Source: Entrophospora sp. SA101
Lineage: Eukaryota; Glomeromycota; Glomeromycetes; Entrophosporales; Entrophosporaceae
DNA: 39,396 nucleotides
Assembly (NCBI GenBank): GCA_958430865.1
Contig: CAUDNR010004149.1
Span: forward strand, 3,337-42,732
Direction: 5' to 3'
Within the stretch, counting starts at the first letter, position 1; every line of letters starts with the position of its first letter. A program made the position numbers and the translations under genes. Under the pieces are notes generated by a model. The model was not told where the DNA came from. It saw only the letters and a program-made list of their open reading frames with translations, and searched no databases. Positions 1 through 10,135 of the stretch are shown one piece after another.

Positions 1-324
1 TTCATCTAAATTTTCCAGACCGGGTGCTCGCTCATTAATAACAATTCCGCCAAAACTTCCCCGAATATCTCAATTTCTAATTCCGTTAATTTCTTTTATT
101 CTGTGGTTGATATTTCCCAAATCATTTAAATCGATATCTTGAACAGTAATTGTATCTCCGACACGAAGTTCGCCATTGTAAGGAAGAGAAATGACGTTGA
201 TTATTCCCATTCTTTCCGCTTCTAAATTAATAGGCTCCGTGGGGATTATGGCGTAAATATTATTATTGGCGTCTTTAAATTTTCCCACTTCTTCAATTTT
301 AAATGTTATATCTATTTTTGTCAT
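1..324 (-). CDS. Hypothetical protein, 3' end outside window
   Basis: I do not recognise this gene. It reads from an ATG at 324 through one TGA tryptophan codon and runs off the left edge, so at least 108 residues are visible. A start at 354 is possible, but it would add a low-complexity MYIYIYIV stretch. The ATG at 324 follows AACT in a TATA-rich leader, as at several other starts in this window. The visible part is soluble-looking, mixed alpha/beta, acidic, and rich in I, N and D, with no membrane segment or signal peptide. The neighbouring gene on the plus strand is divergent. Confidence 0.5.
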
Positions 325-407
325 AGTTGTTACAATATATATGTATATATACATTTTTATGTAAACTTAGTAAAATAAATTTAATTCAGCAAATTGTCAT
401 CTTATAA

Positions 408-971
408 AAAAATATCAAAAACAGTGATGATGGCGAAGGGTTAAGATGAAGACAAAACCGTCGACCCTGGCATCCGCCAAATGGTCGATTCATAACGGTA
501 GTCGACCAAGAATCATTAGTAAGATATAATCAATTTGTTGAATCGTACAACCACACTAACAGTGAAGAAATTAAAGAAATCAATCAGCAACTTATAGATT
601 ATTGGGAAAAATTAAATGACCAACGAGAAAACTTACCAACTAACAAACGCAAATGGTTAGCCAAAGTAGAAAGTTGAAGCCGAGAAAAGTTAACAGTAGA
701 AGGCGAAGAAATTACAATTTTCACGGAACTAAAAGAACTAGTTTTGCTTAATTCTAATGACGAAGCAGAAAAAATAATCCAGCAAGCCGACCAAAAAAAT
801 AGGCAGATAGAAATAAATCAATTACTTTATGAAAAAAAATGTCAATTAATTTGGCTGATATCCCAATTACTCGGTGAAGAAAAACCAACTGTGCTTGAAA
901 AAGAAAAAACTGGCAATGAAGAAGAATTATCACCGCCGCAATTAGATGAAGCGATTTTTTTTAATGTATAA
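408..971 (+). CDS. Hypothetical acidic protein, start unclear, overlaps tatD
   Basis: The frame is open from a stop at 405-407 to TAA at 969-971 and contains two TGA tryptophans. No ATG, GTG or TTG lies near the 5' end; the first usual start in frame is a TTG at 744, which would drop more than half the frame. The N-terminus is therefore either truncated or uses a rare start. From about 500 onward it looks coding: hydrophilic, helical and rich in E, N and Q (EEIKEINQQL, EAEKIIQQADQ). The last 130 bases overlap the 3' end of tatD on the other strand. I do not recognise the family. It may be the surviving C-terminal piece of a longer rearranged gene. Confidence 0.45.
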
Positions 972-1663
972 ATGATATTTTGTGGATAATTAATTTTTCC
1001 TCGCAGAGGCTCCGGGGATAAATAGGGAGCATCAGTTTCAATCACTATTTTTTCCAAAGGAATTTTTTCGATTACCTCTTGTCATCTCGTTTTTCATTTA
1101 CCATTTTGATAAGTAATATTGCCAGCAAAAGAAATGTAAAACCCTAAATCTATAAACTTTTGTGCTATTTCCCAAGTTCCCGTAAAGCAGTGAAGAACGC
1201 CTTTATCATTACCTGCTACTTTCACAATTTCATAAGCATCGGCAAAAGCTTCGCGAATGTGTAATAAAACTGGTAAATCATATTTTTTGGCTAACTCTAA
1301 TTGCTTTTTGAATCAATATTTTTGTGCTTCTTGAGGAGTAAAAGTTCGGTAATAGTCCAAACCAATTTCCCCAATCGCAATTATTTTTTTGTTAGTTAAC
1401 TGGTCTTCTATTCATTTTAAGTTTTCTTCATTTAAATCTTCTTTGCTGTTAGGATGTAGTCCAAGTGAGCCAAATAAGTTAGGGAAGTTTTTTAATTGAG
1501 TAAGCAGTAAATTATTAGTTGGCATATCTTGCCCGGTATTGAGAATATATTTTACTCCAACTTTTTCAGCTTCATTAATGATTTCACTGATGTTGTGTTT
1601 CTCATAACCTTTATCGGCTAAATGACAATGAGTGTCAAAAATTAGGAGTTTTTTGTTATTCAT
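842..1663 (-). CDS. tatD: TatD family metal-dependent DNase/hydrolase
   Basis: This is a TatD-type metal hydrolase (TIM barrel, amidohydrolase-like; the family has 3'-5' exonuclease activity). Metal-binding motifs are in order: DTHCHL near residue 10, the glutamate in GEIGLDYYR near 100, LHIRE, HCFTG, and ETDAPYLSPEPLRGK near 210. It reads through several TGA tryptophans to 273 residues. Family members usually have about 30 more native residues after the RGK-N-P motif. Here the tail becomes serine-rich and is simply the antisense of the converging gene at 842-971, so the native C-terminus appears to be lost. It is last in the minus-strand set after tsaE, with about 210 bases between. Confidence 0.9.
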
Positions 1664-1687
1664 TTTAATGTTATTTTTATTTTTATT

Positions 1688-1837
1688 ATAACAGAGAGAA
1701 ATTTAGCCGATCCTCCTTTATTTTCTGTTTTATCCCTTCTTGTTTTTTTACCCATTTGGTGCATGTTATTTACTGCTTTGGTGGTTTGGTATTTCGTGAA
1801 AAAAAGAACCAAAAAATCCAGCAAAAGCAGAGCCTAG
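1688..1837 (+). CDS. Possible small single-pass membrane protein
   Basis: A short frame in the gap between tatD and tsaE ends at TAG 1835-1837. It has a hydrophobic stretch of about 28 residues (including LFSVLSLLVFLPIWCM and LVVWYFV), then a strongly basic tail, KKRTKKSSKSR. This matches the shape of the other small membrane proteins in this window, one helix followed by a lysine-rich end. No standard start codon is seen; ATA or ATT would be needed, or an internal ATG at 1763. It could be a decayed fragment of a longer anchor. Confidence 0.25.
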   Translation: MTERNLADPPLFSVLSLLVFLPIWCMLFTALVVWYFVKKRTKKSSKSRA

Positions 1838-1873
1838 GCTGCTGTTTGCTGAGAATCTCCCTCCTAATAATCT

Positions 1874-2320
1874 CTAAATTTTTGAGCTTAGATGTTTTAC
1901 TTCAATTAATCTTACTTCTCTTTCTTGAAAAAAATGAAACTTAAAGGTTAAATAAATACATTCTTCATTTCGCCAAAATTGAGGATTTCTTTCAGGTCAT
2001 TCGATAACATTTAAATTATTAATAATTAATTCTGCAAAAATAGAAAGGTCATCCTGCAAGGATAGGCGAAAAAAATCAAAATGGTTCAAATAGTAATTGT
2101 TTCTTATCTTATATTGTTGTAAAATAGTAAAAGTTGGCGAATTTACTGTGTTTTTAATTCCTAACTTTCGGGCAAGTATTTGGGTGAAAGTAGTTTTTCC
2201 TGCTCCCAAATCTCCTTGTAAAAGCAAAAAAATGTTAGGTTTAAGATAAGGTAGAATCCAATCAGCTAATTGTTCTAATTCAGTCAAGTCTTTGATGAGA
2301 AATTGCTGATATTGGAGCAT
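1874..2320 (-). CDS. tsaE: tRNA threonylcarbamoyladenosine biosynthesis ATPase TsaE
   Basis: TsaE is the small ATPase that works with TsaB and TsaD to make t6A37 on ANN-decoding tRNAs. The Walker A motif GDLGAGKTTF is at residues 36-45, followed by the family's NSPTFTIL segment and the C-terminal VIEWPE motif, whose tryptophan is a TGA codon. Stopping at that TGA would cut the protein at residue 107; read through, it is 148 residues, the normal size. It starts 15 bases after the end of the gatB C-terminal gene and belongs to the same minus-strand operon. Confidence 0.92.
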
Positions 2321-2335
2321 AATAAAATTTTTTTG

Positions 2336-2788
2336 CTAATTTTTTTGTTTATTGTTAATAAATTCACCAACTGTTTCATTAATTTTTCGAACATCCAAAT
2401 CCGGAAACTGTCTTTTGATCTGTCCCAAAAGAAAATTCTGAACTTTTTGAGGTTTTAAGGAGTATTTTTCGGCTAAATCAGCATCTCATAATTTTTCTAA
2501 TTCAGCAAAAAGGAAAGAATAATCGGCAACTTCTTTTTTTTGGTATTTTTTAATTAAGGATGAAAGAGATTTTTTAGTAGTAATTAATTGCTCCACTGTA
2601 TTTTTAATTTCTTCGGTATCTAGTTTTTTTTCTTTCCATAATTGGAAAAGTTTTCAATAAGATTGCCATTTTTTTTGAAAGAGGGAAAAATTCTCCTCGG
2701 AAAAATAAGGATTTAGATAGTTCAGATAAAAAGTGATTCAATTATCAATTTCTCCATCATCAAACAAAAAATTATTTTCTTTTTTCAT
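2336..2788 (-). CDS. gatB: Free-standing GatB C-terminal (YqeY-like) domain
   Basis: This 150-residue protein resembles the tail of GatB, the amidotransferase subunit that binds the tRNA elbow. The N-terminal part has helices such as NWITFYLNYLN and LWKEKKLDTEEIKNTVEQL, corresponding to the GatB cradle and helical linker. The C-terminal part, PQKVQNFLLGQIKRQFPDLDVRK, corresponds to the family's xKxxxFLVGQxMK segment. The GatB encoded at 13827-14858 stops just where this domain should begin, so the two genes look like halves of one protein. The ATG lies inside the 3' end of the upstream membrane-protein gene (17-base overlap), suggesting coupled translation. A standalone YqeY homologue is the alternative. 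Confidence 0.65.
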
Positions 2789-3557
2789 TGTTTTTCTTTC
2801 AATAATAAATTAGACCAATTGAACTTAAAGCAGCAATGGAAATTACTCCGATTATTAAGATTATTTTTTGGGTTTTCAGCTCTCCTTTTTCAGATGCTAA
2901 CTTTGTAGTGGCTTTTGTGTCATGTTCTGTGTCTTTTGTACTCTTTTTTTCACTATCTATTTGTGATTGCGGTCAAAAATGAAAGTTTTCTTTATCGGAA
3001 GCAGAAAGAGAATTAGCAATTGCTGCAAAAGTGGTTTTTCCAGTTTGGGGATTGCCATTGAATCGGCTAGCATCTGAGTGGGCTTTTCCACTATGTATTA
3101 TTTGCTGAGTTTTTGAAAACATTTCTTCCAGTTTTTCCAGATATTCCGGAGAATCGATTTCATACTCTCTTTTTCTGCTGGCTCGGTCTTTTCGGGCTTT
3201 CTCAAAGCGACATTCCAGTATTTCATGAAAATCGAACAAAGCACATTTTAATTCGACTGGGGCATTGTCTACATTAATCTGGCTAGTATCTAATCATTTA
3301 TAAAATTCTTGTTTTAACTCTTCCCGAAATTCTAATGGTTCTTCGTCTAGCGTCGCTTCAAAACCTAACATTAAATTAGTTCCTAGCGGTCATAAAACTT
3401 TTTCTTTTGATTCATTTATATCTTTTCGTGTAATGAAAGAGTCGTCAGTCTGCTTTCTTTGTTTTCAGTCAGAATAATAATTGGCTATTTCAATGTATTT
3501 TTCTAACCAAGTTATAGAACTTCGAAGAAGCATGAAATGTTCATTTGTGTTATTCAT
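2772..3557 (-). CDS. Tail-anchored membrane protein, paralogue of 36064-36864
   Basis: No known family is recognised. The protein has 261 residues: a soluble helical region, a linker, then one transmembrane helix near residues 230-250 (IILIIGVISIAALSSIGLIYY) and a basic tail KKNNEKRK. With no signal peptide, the soluble part is probably cytoplasmic, but orientation is inferred. It is clearly paralogous to the gene at 36064-36864. Both have YYSDW near the start; FYKWL or YYKWI, then IxxDNxP and LF-x-x-x-EILE in the middle; and a closing FxFxPQ before the linker. Each sits first in an operon with translation-related genes, here gatB-C, tsaE and tatD. Confidence 0.75.
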
Positions 3558-3615
3558 AGTTTAAATTAATTTTAAGAAAAATTAGATGCTAAGAGGAGAT
3601 AATTTAATTTTTTGC

Positions 3616-3723
3616 TTATTCTCGATCAAAAACAATCTTTCAAGCCATTTTGTCTTTTCATCATTTCTTTCTTGGCTGTTCCCAAGTAGTGTTGATAAGC
3701 ATAATTCTTATATCAATAGTCAT
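3616..3723 (-). CDS. Possible 35-residue peptide
   Basis: A short ATG-initiated frame lies 58 bases upstream of the tail-anchored gene and on the same strand. It reads through three TGA tryptophans and is basic and tryptophan-rich (WEQPRKKWWKDKMAWK). There is no clear ribosome binding site and no recognisable family. It may be a small protein, or simply an open stretch in a 255-base intergenic region in which I see nothing else. Confidence 0.25.
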
Positions 3724-3812
3724 AGGGAAAATAAATTGAACTTTTATTGATATTAGCAGTTGTAATATAAAGAAAAAAAAGAGAACGAAGGACAGTTAAA
3801 AATTCTTATATT

Positions 3813-3959
3813 ATGAAACTTCAATTAACAAATATTAAAGAAGGAGAATGAGATTGATTTTTTAAGCAACAACAGGCAATTTTAATCGGTTTCTTGGTAG
3901 CTGGTTTTTTGCTGCTTATAATCCTAGTAATAGTAGCAATTGCTCTAAGCAAAAAGTAA
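3813..3959 (+). CDS. Small single-pass membrane protein upstream of proS
   Basis: This 48-residue protein has an N-terminal soluble stretch of about 20 residues with two TGA tryptophans (EGEWDWFFKQQQ), one strongly hydrophobic helix (residues about 22-45, AILIGFLVAGFLLLIILVIVAIAL) and the tail SKK. It resembles the 47-residue protein after cysS (5617-5760), which also ends in one helix plus a lysine tail, though the sequences are not alike enough to call them homologues. proS starts 43 bases downstream on the same strand, so they probably share a transcript. Function unknown. Confidence 0.6.
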
Positions 3960-4002
3960 AATTAGATATAATATTAAAGAAAAAATAAATTATAAAAATT
4001 CT

Positions 4003-5568
4003 GTGAATAAACAAGATGAAAAGACCGCAGGTCTCAACCAATACAACAAAGTTCTTCTCGAAAGTGGCTTATTTTTCCCTGGACCAAGCAAAGGTTCTTT
4101 TATTTTTCCTCCTCGTGGCTTGATTCTTTGGCAGAATATTCAAAATATTTTAAATCAAAAGTTTACTCAACATGGAACAAAAAATGTTAGTTTGCCAACT
4201 TTAATTCCTTATAGTTTTTTCCAAAAAGAAAAGCAACATATTCAAGGATTTAGTCCGGAGTTTTATCAAGTTCAACAAATTGGTGATAAGAAATTAACTG
4301 AACCATTAGTTTTGCGTCCTACTAGCGAAGTCTTATTTTACGATTGATTTCGGCAAACTTTACGAAGTTATCAGCAGTTGCCTTTTCTTTACAACCAATG
4401 GTGCCAGGTCTTTCGAGCCGAAAAAAATACTAAACCTTTTTTACGAAATACAGAATTTTTTTGACAAGAAGGACATACTTTGCATGAAACTGCCGAAGAA
4501 GCCCAAGAATTTGCTCAAAAAATTTGACAAGAATACCAGAATTATGTAGAAAAAAATTTATGTCTTGCGATTATCGCCGGCAAAAAAAGTGAAAATGAGA
4601 AATTTGCCGGAGCCCTAGAGAGTTATACTGTGGAATGCTTACTTTCTGACGGTCAATGCTTACAATTGGCAACCAGTCATTTTTTTGGAGACAATTTTTG
4701 TCGGGTCATGAATGTTAAATTTCAAAATAAGCAAAATCAATTTCAATATCCTTTTTCTACTTCATGAGGAACCTCAACTCGAGCAATTGGTGCTATTGCC
4801 GGAACTCATGTTGATGAATGAGGAATAGTTTTGCCTTTTGATGTCGCTCCCGTCCAAATTGCTTTTATTTTAATTGAGCCAAATATAGAACTAACTAATT
4901 ATTATCAAGGAATATACAATTTATTAAGCCCCGTTTACCGTTGCCAATTATATAATAAAAAATTGCGAGTTAATTTAAATATCTTACAAGCCGATAAAGA
5001 AGGTTGCCCGCTGAAAATAATTCTAGGAGCAGAGGAATTAAAAAAAGAAGAAATTACTTTAATCAAAAGAGATGATATTAAAAGAAAAATTACCATTAGT
5101 TTGAAAGAAGAAAACAAAATTGAGGAAAATTATCTTCTTGCCTTTGAAAAATATATAGAAGAATTAAGCAAAATTGATAACGGAGAAACTGAAAAAGAAC
5201 TAGCAAAAAGAAAAGAAAAACCACTTGATTCGTTTAAAAAAGGACTTAAAGCAGGCAGAATACTTAAAATTATCACAAAAGAAATAGACAAATTTAAAAA
5301 AAATATTTACCAAAAAAGTGCTGATTTTCGTGACAAGCACATTTTTCCAGTGGGCGATTTTTCCGAATTACATGAAAAAATAAGTAAAGAGGCGAAAGGG
5401 CTATTTTTAATTCCTTTTTGTAATTTTCCTGACTGTGAAAAAACCATTCCTCAAAGACTGCCTGCTTACAGTATTCGTTGCCTCTCTTTAATTACAAAAT
5501 CCAAAGAAAAATGCATTTTTTGTGCTGCTCCTGCTGTTAATTATGCTTATTTAGGCAGAAGTTATTAG
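4003..5568 (+). CDS. proS: Prolyl-tRNA synthetase, archaeal/eukaryotic-like type
   Basis: Class II synthetase that charges tRNA-Pro. It starts at GTG 4003 and is 521 residues long, reading through several TGA codons. Motif 2 (QVFRAE, then the [13 protein letters not shown] region near residue 150) has its tryptophan encoded by TGA, which fixes UGA as Trp rather than stop or glycine. Motif 3 is [14 protein letters not shown] near residue 255. The anticodon-binding domain follows, then the extra C-terminal zinc domain of the short ProRS type, with cysteines in FCNFPDCEK (about 473) and KCIFCAA (about 503). The family's usual domain set is complete. It follows the small membrane gene at 3813-3959. 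Confidence 0.95.
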
Positions 5569-5616
5569 CAGATATAACAACTAAAAAATTGTGTTAAAAA
5601 TAGTAAAAACCATGAC

Positions 5617-5760
5617 TTATTTTCTTTTTTTGCTCAACCAAACATAAATTAAGCCTCCAAAAACTACAATAGTAACTGTTAAAATGGGGAAAATAATTCA
5701 TTTTTTGTCATTATCATTAGAATTATCTTGTTTGTATTTTAAATAAGTTTTAAACCGCAT
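5617..5760 (-). CDS. Small single-pass membrane protein overlapping cysS
   Basis: This 47-residue protein has a hydrophilic N-terminus (KQDNSNDNDKK), one transmembrane helix (WIIFPILTVTIVVFGGLIYVW, first tryptophan TGA) and the tail LSKKRK. Its ATG lies inside the last codons of cysS, giving an 11-base overlap (GATGCGGTTTAA), so translation is probably coupled to cysS. It has the same shape as the small protein preceding proS. Function unknown. Confidence 0.6.
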
Positions 5761-7093
5761 CTTTTTCTTGTAATTGTTTTCTTATTTGGTCAGCTTCTAA
5801 AAATCTCTTGTCTTGGCGAAGTTTTTGTCATTTATCAAGCAAATAGCGAATTTGTCAATTGTAATTGGCTAACTCAAACTTAAATCCCAAAATGTCCAAG
5901 ACAAAATAAAAAATGCCAGTTAATTCCTGGATTAAATTTGTTTTTTTTTGTTTATCTAGTTCCTTATTCAAGCGATAAATTATTTCATCTAAGTAATAAA
6001 ACACTTTAATAGTATTTAAATTATCAGCCAAAACATTAATGATTTCTTGATACAGTTGATTGTTTCTGTTAATTTCTTGCCGGTTAATGGTTATTTTTTG
6101 TCAATAAAAGTATAATTTTAGTCTTTTAAGGAGATTTTTGATTTTTTGGATATAGTCCTGAGCCTGTTGGAGCAATTTTTCATTGAAATTAATTACTTGA
6201 TTGTAATGGCTGTTTAAAAAAAGATAACGAAGTACATTAGAACCATATTTTTGATAAAAATGCTTGGCTAAAATTACATTCCCCAGAGATTTCGACATTT
6301 TTTCTTGGTTTCAATGTAAATGTCCGACATGTAGTCAAATTTTACTTAATTCTTGGCTATTAACTGCTAAATATTGGATTCTTTCGTTTTCATGATGAGG
6401 AAATAATAGGTCCTGTCCCCCTCCGTGAATATCAATAGTTTTTCCTTTGAATAGTTCTTGGATAAAAATCACGCATTCAGTATGCCAGCCTGGTCGACCA
6501 TTTCCTAATAAATAAGGTCAATTGATTCCTTGGCTAGTAGTTTTTCACAAAACAAAGTCTTGGGATGTTTCTTTGTCAATTTGAGTAATTTCCCGTTCAC
6601 TTTGTAATTTTTCGGCTTTTTGTTTGGAAAGTTGACCGTATGCTTGATTGCCTTTTACCCTAAATAAAATGTTATCTCCCTGCTGATAAGCGTGATTATT
6701 TTTTAGTAATTTATTAATAAACTCTTTAATTTGAGGAATGTAGTCAGTTACTTTAGGAGTAAATGTTGGTTGAAGAACGTTATAGTTTATCAAATTTTGA
6801 AAATAAACTCTAGTATAATGACAAGCGATTTGCTGTTCAGTTTTTTTTTCTTTTTGGGCTTTTTGAATGATTTTGTCGTCAACATCTGTTAAATTGTGGG
6901 CGTATTTAACTCTATAACCACAATGGAGCAAAAAACGATGCAAAACATCAAAAACAATTACTGTTCGGAGATTACCAATGTGAATATGGTCGTAAACGGT
7001 TGGACCACATAAGTAAAAGTTAATTGTCTGCTGAGGCTCAAATATTAAACAGTCATTTTGATTAGTTAAAGAGTTAAATAAATACAGTTTCAT
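5750..7093 (-). CDS. cysS: Cysteinyl-tRNA synthetase
   Basis: Class I synthetase for tRNA-Cys, 447 residues, near normal length. The zinc-binding start is [15 protein letters not shown] (Cys29, HIGN at 38-41). GWHTEC and HHENE supply further metal-site residues, and the KMSKS loop is at 265-269. The helical anticodon domain then runs to the C-terminus. ATG 7093 was chosen over the in-frame start at 7108 because MKLYLFNSL matches the family N-terminus. The last codons overlap the start of the small membrane gene downstream. Seven or more TGA tryptophans lie inside the gene. Confidence 0.95.
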
Positions 7094-7406
7094 GAAACAA
7101 GTAAGCAAATTTTGCTTTTTTCTATATAAATTTTTGCTTTTAGAAGTTCGGTTTGTCCTAGGAAAAATTCTTATGTCATAATTATGTGGCTTGAAGAAAT
7201 AGAGAGAAGGTTAGCCAATTTTTTTGTTCCTAATTCTCTGGTTGCTGAATAATTCATCTTCTCTAAATAAGCAAGTCGTGTTTTTCAGTTTAGCAAACCC
7301 GTGTTCTTCATAAATTAAATTGATTATTAATAAACCTTATAAATACGAAACTGCATTATCTGCTTGCGAGAAATCAACGGCAAAAGAAGTTAAAAACAAA
7401 AATAAA
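7094..7406. other. Intergenic region, no convincing gene
   Basis: This lies between the divergent cysS and valS-tail genes. The only frame worth noting is a 22-codon plus-strand ORF from ATG 7184, with no family and no clear ribosome binding site. The region probably carries promoters for both neighbours, but I cannot assign boxes with confidence. Confidence 0.4.
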
Positions 7407-7940
7407 ATGTCAGAAAAACCAATCAAAATTCAAAAAGAAAGACCGAAAAAAACAAATTTAGAGAATATTGAAAAAACTTGAATGATAGATTTTCTCCTTT
7501 TATTGCTAAAAAATGTACGTTCCTTTCGGCAAAAGCAAAATATTAGCAAACAAATTAAAGTTTATTGTGAATTAACCAAGGAATGAAATAAAAAAATAGA
7601 TAACTCTTTTAATTTCAATCAATTTTTAATCCCGCTGGCAAAAAGTCAAGTTTATTTTAATTTGCCTGAAACTGAAAAAGAGGAATTGTTTTATATTATT
7701 GATATCAAACCTTTTGGAATTCTTAAAGTTCCCAAGCAAAAAACTGATCTAAAAAAAGAACTTCAAGAGAAATTAAATTATTTCCAAGCCGAATATGAAC
7801 GTGCTCAAAACTTATTAAATAATGAAAATTTTGTCAAAAAAGCCCCTGCTGATTTGGTAGAAAAAGAAAAAAAGAAGTTAAATTATTTTACTGAACAAAA
7901 GAAAAAAGTTTTAGAACAATTGGAACAAAAAAATAATTAA
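7407..7940 (+). CDS. valS: Free-standing valyl-tRNA synthetase C-terminal domain
   Basis: This 177-residue protein matches the end of ValRS. Residues 30-60 (DFLLLLLKNVRSFRQKQNIS) resemble the last helices of the anticodon-binding domain. The rest is the C-terminal coiled-coil arm that contacts the tRNA, with the family signature NNENFVKKAPADLVEKEKKK near residues 132-151, written as (S)NExFVxKAPxxVVExE in other ValRS. The gene has its own ATG, stop and preceding non-coding region, and the catalytic part is not in this window. Two TGA tryptophans keep the frame open. It is either half of a split synthetase or a relic of a rearrangement. Confidence 0.75.
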
Positions 7941-7974
7941 CAATCATGCTAAAGAAGACTAAAAGAATATTTTT

Positions 7975-8148
7975 TTAATATTGTTTTTTTATTCATAAAT
8001 AGGCAAGGTTATATCTCCTTTCATAGATGCCGGGAGACAACAATTCACGATAATCAGGGTACGCGGGATCTATTGATCGCGAGTTATTAATATGGAGTTC
8101 TTTGAATAAATTTATAAAAGTTATATTTCTTCCTTCTAATTCGTCCAT
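7975..8148 (-). CDS. Hypothetical 57-residue protein
   Basis: ATG-initiated frame with one TGA tryptophan, divergent from mod and 30 bases away from it. It has a polar helix (FINLFKELHINN) and an aromatic, basic end (YERRYNLAYLWIKKQY). No family recognised and no membrane segment. The start context, AAAACTATTG-ATG, resembles other starts in the window. It could be a genuine small gene or a fragment. Confidence 0.35.
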
Positions 8149-8178
8149 ACAATAGTTTTAATATAAAAAATTTAAATA

Positions 8179-10062
8179 ATGACGCAAAAAACATTAGAAA
8201 CACTAACCGGACTCCTAAAAAAAGATGAAAGGTTAGTAGTAGAAAGTAACCTTGCCAAAAATAAAATTATTGAATTAGCACTTCAATTAGATTTAAGGCT
8301 TCTGAAACTTCTCAAATCTTCTCCCGAAATCAAGAAAATATTTTTCCAAGAGGTTGACGACATACTGGTTTTCGATAAAATAAAGTTTCAAAGTTTTATT
8401 TCTAATAAGCAATTTCTCCCTGATAGTTTTACCGCCTACAAAAATAAAATAGGTTTGTCGTCTGATAGGCAATACTTAACTGATAGCGGAGAAGTTGTGT
8501 TGGTTTGACCTTATAAAGATTGTATTTTGGAAGGAGGGCAAACCAAAGAGGACGCCAAAAGACAGGAAATATTTTGAAATGAAACTTTGGCACCGGACGA
8601 AATTGACCGCTTGCTAGCACCCAAAGTTTTCACTAATTTTCAAAAGTATGATAAAGGAGAAAAAGTATCTATGGATAATATTTCGCCAAATGATAATTTA
8701 ATTATCAAAGGTAATAATCTCCTTTCTTTATATAGTCTAAAAGAAAAATATCAAAATAAAATCAAATTAATTTATATTGACCCTCCTTATAATCCGGATA
8801 GTAAATCGAATACTTTCGTTTATAATAACGGCTTTAATGAATCAACTTGGTTAACTTTTATGAAAAATAGGTTGGAAGTAGCCAAAAAATTATTAACTTC
8901 TGATGGTTGCTTAATTGTGGCAATTGACAAGAACGAACAAGCCGAATTAACTGTTTTATTGAAAGAATTATTTCGTGGTTATGAAATTCATGTTATAACT
9001 ATCGTTCATAATTTACAAGGAACGCAAGCCGTTGGGTTTTCTTATGTTCATGAATATGCTATTTTTGTTATTCCTAGTAGTAAACTAATAAATAAAAGAA
9101 AAATTGATGCCGAATGGAGAGATTTCATGCGTTGGGATTCTGGAATAGGTGATTTTTTAAGAAGTGCCAACAACAACTGCTTTTACCCCATTATTGTGAA
9201 AGATGAGAAGGTAATTGGTTTTGGGGAAATTTTGGATGAAAAAGAACACCCAGAGAAGGCTATCATTGAAAAAGACAACAAATTATATGTATGACCTATT
9301 GAGAAAGGAATCGAAAGGAGATGGAGATGAATCAGAGAAAATGCCGAAGCAAAAGAAGAATTTTTTAGATTTAATAAAAAACTAAATAAAATTGAGTATC
9401 AAAAAACTTCTGAAACTTACAAAACAGTTTGATATGAAAAAAGCAGATATGATGCCAAAAAAGGAAGCACAATTCTTAAAAATTTAGTTCCAAACAATAC
9501 TTTCAGTTTTCCCAAATCTCTTTGAAATGTCTACGATTGCCTTTATGCGGTAGTAGGAAATGATAAAAATGCTATAATTTTAGATTTTTTTGGTGGCAGT
9601 GGCACCACGGCTCATGCGGTATTAGAACTGAATAAGCAAGATGACGGAAATAGGAAATTTATTGTTTGCGAGCAAATGGACTACATTGAAACCGTAACCA
9701 AAGAAAGAATTAGAAAAGTTTGCGAGAATGATAATAAAGGTTCTTTTGTTTATTGTGAATTAGCAGAGTTTAATCAACAATTTATTAATCAAATCCAGGA
9801 AGCAAAAAATGTTAGTGAACTTTGAAAAATATGAGAACAAATGAAAAAAATGGCTTTTTTAAGTTATAAGATAGAGCCAAAAGACATTGATGATACTAAA
9901 AAAGAGTTTGAAGAATTATTGTTTGAAGACCAGCAAAAATTTTTGATTTCCCTTTTGGATAAAAATCTTTTGTATGTTTCCTATTGCGATATGGAAGATA
10001 AAAGTTATGTGATACCCGAGGAAGTTAAAAAGTTAAATCGACAATTTTACGAAGAAGGTTAA
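8179..10062 (+). CDS. mod: Type III restriction-modification methyltransferase (Mod)
   Basis: DNA adenine methyltransferase of type III systems, 627 residues. The catalytic motif IDPPYN lies near residue 200 and the AdoMet-binding motif DFFGGSGTT near residue 470, the order of beta-class enzymes. The target-recognition region lies between them. The N-terminal DIILV-like helices and NLIIKGNNLLSLYSLKEKY, just before motif IV, match Mod subunits. The frame is intact through many TGA codons. Its restriction partner is only a stump (11167-12054), so Mod probably now works alone as an orphan methylase. No simple repeat lies at its 5' end, unlike many phase-variable mod genes. Confidence 0.9.
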
Positions 10063-10135
10063 AATACAGCATAGAAATTATTTGTATTTTTCGCTGTCAT
10101 GACTAAATTTCTTTTAAGATTTTAGAATTTATTTT

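Noticed and set aside
4003..5568. UGA as glycine (code 25 of SR1/Gracilibacteria) or as stop
   Set aside because: Conserved tryptophan positions in ProRS (WQEGH), TsaE (EWPE), HisRS and GatB are TGA, and no glycine is expected there.
7184..7252. 22-codon ORF between cysS and the ValRS tail gene
   Set aside because: It has no ribosome binding site, no family and only one possible strand neighbour; it could easily be chance.
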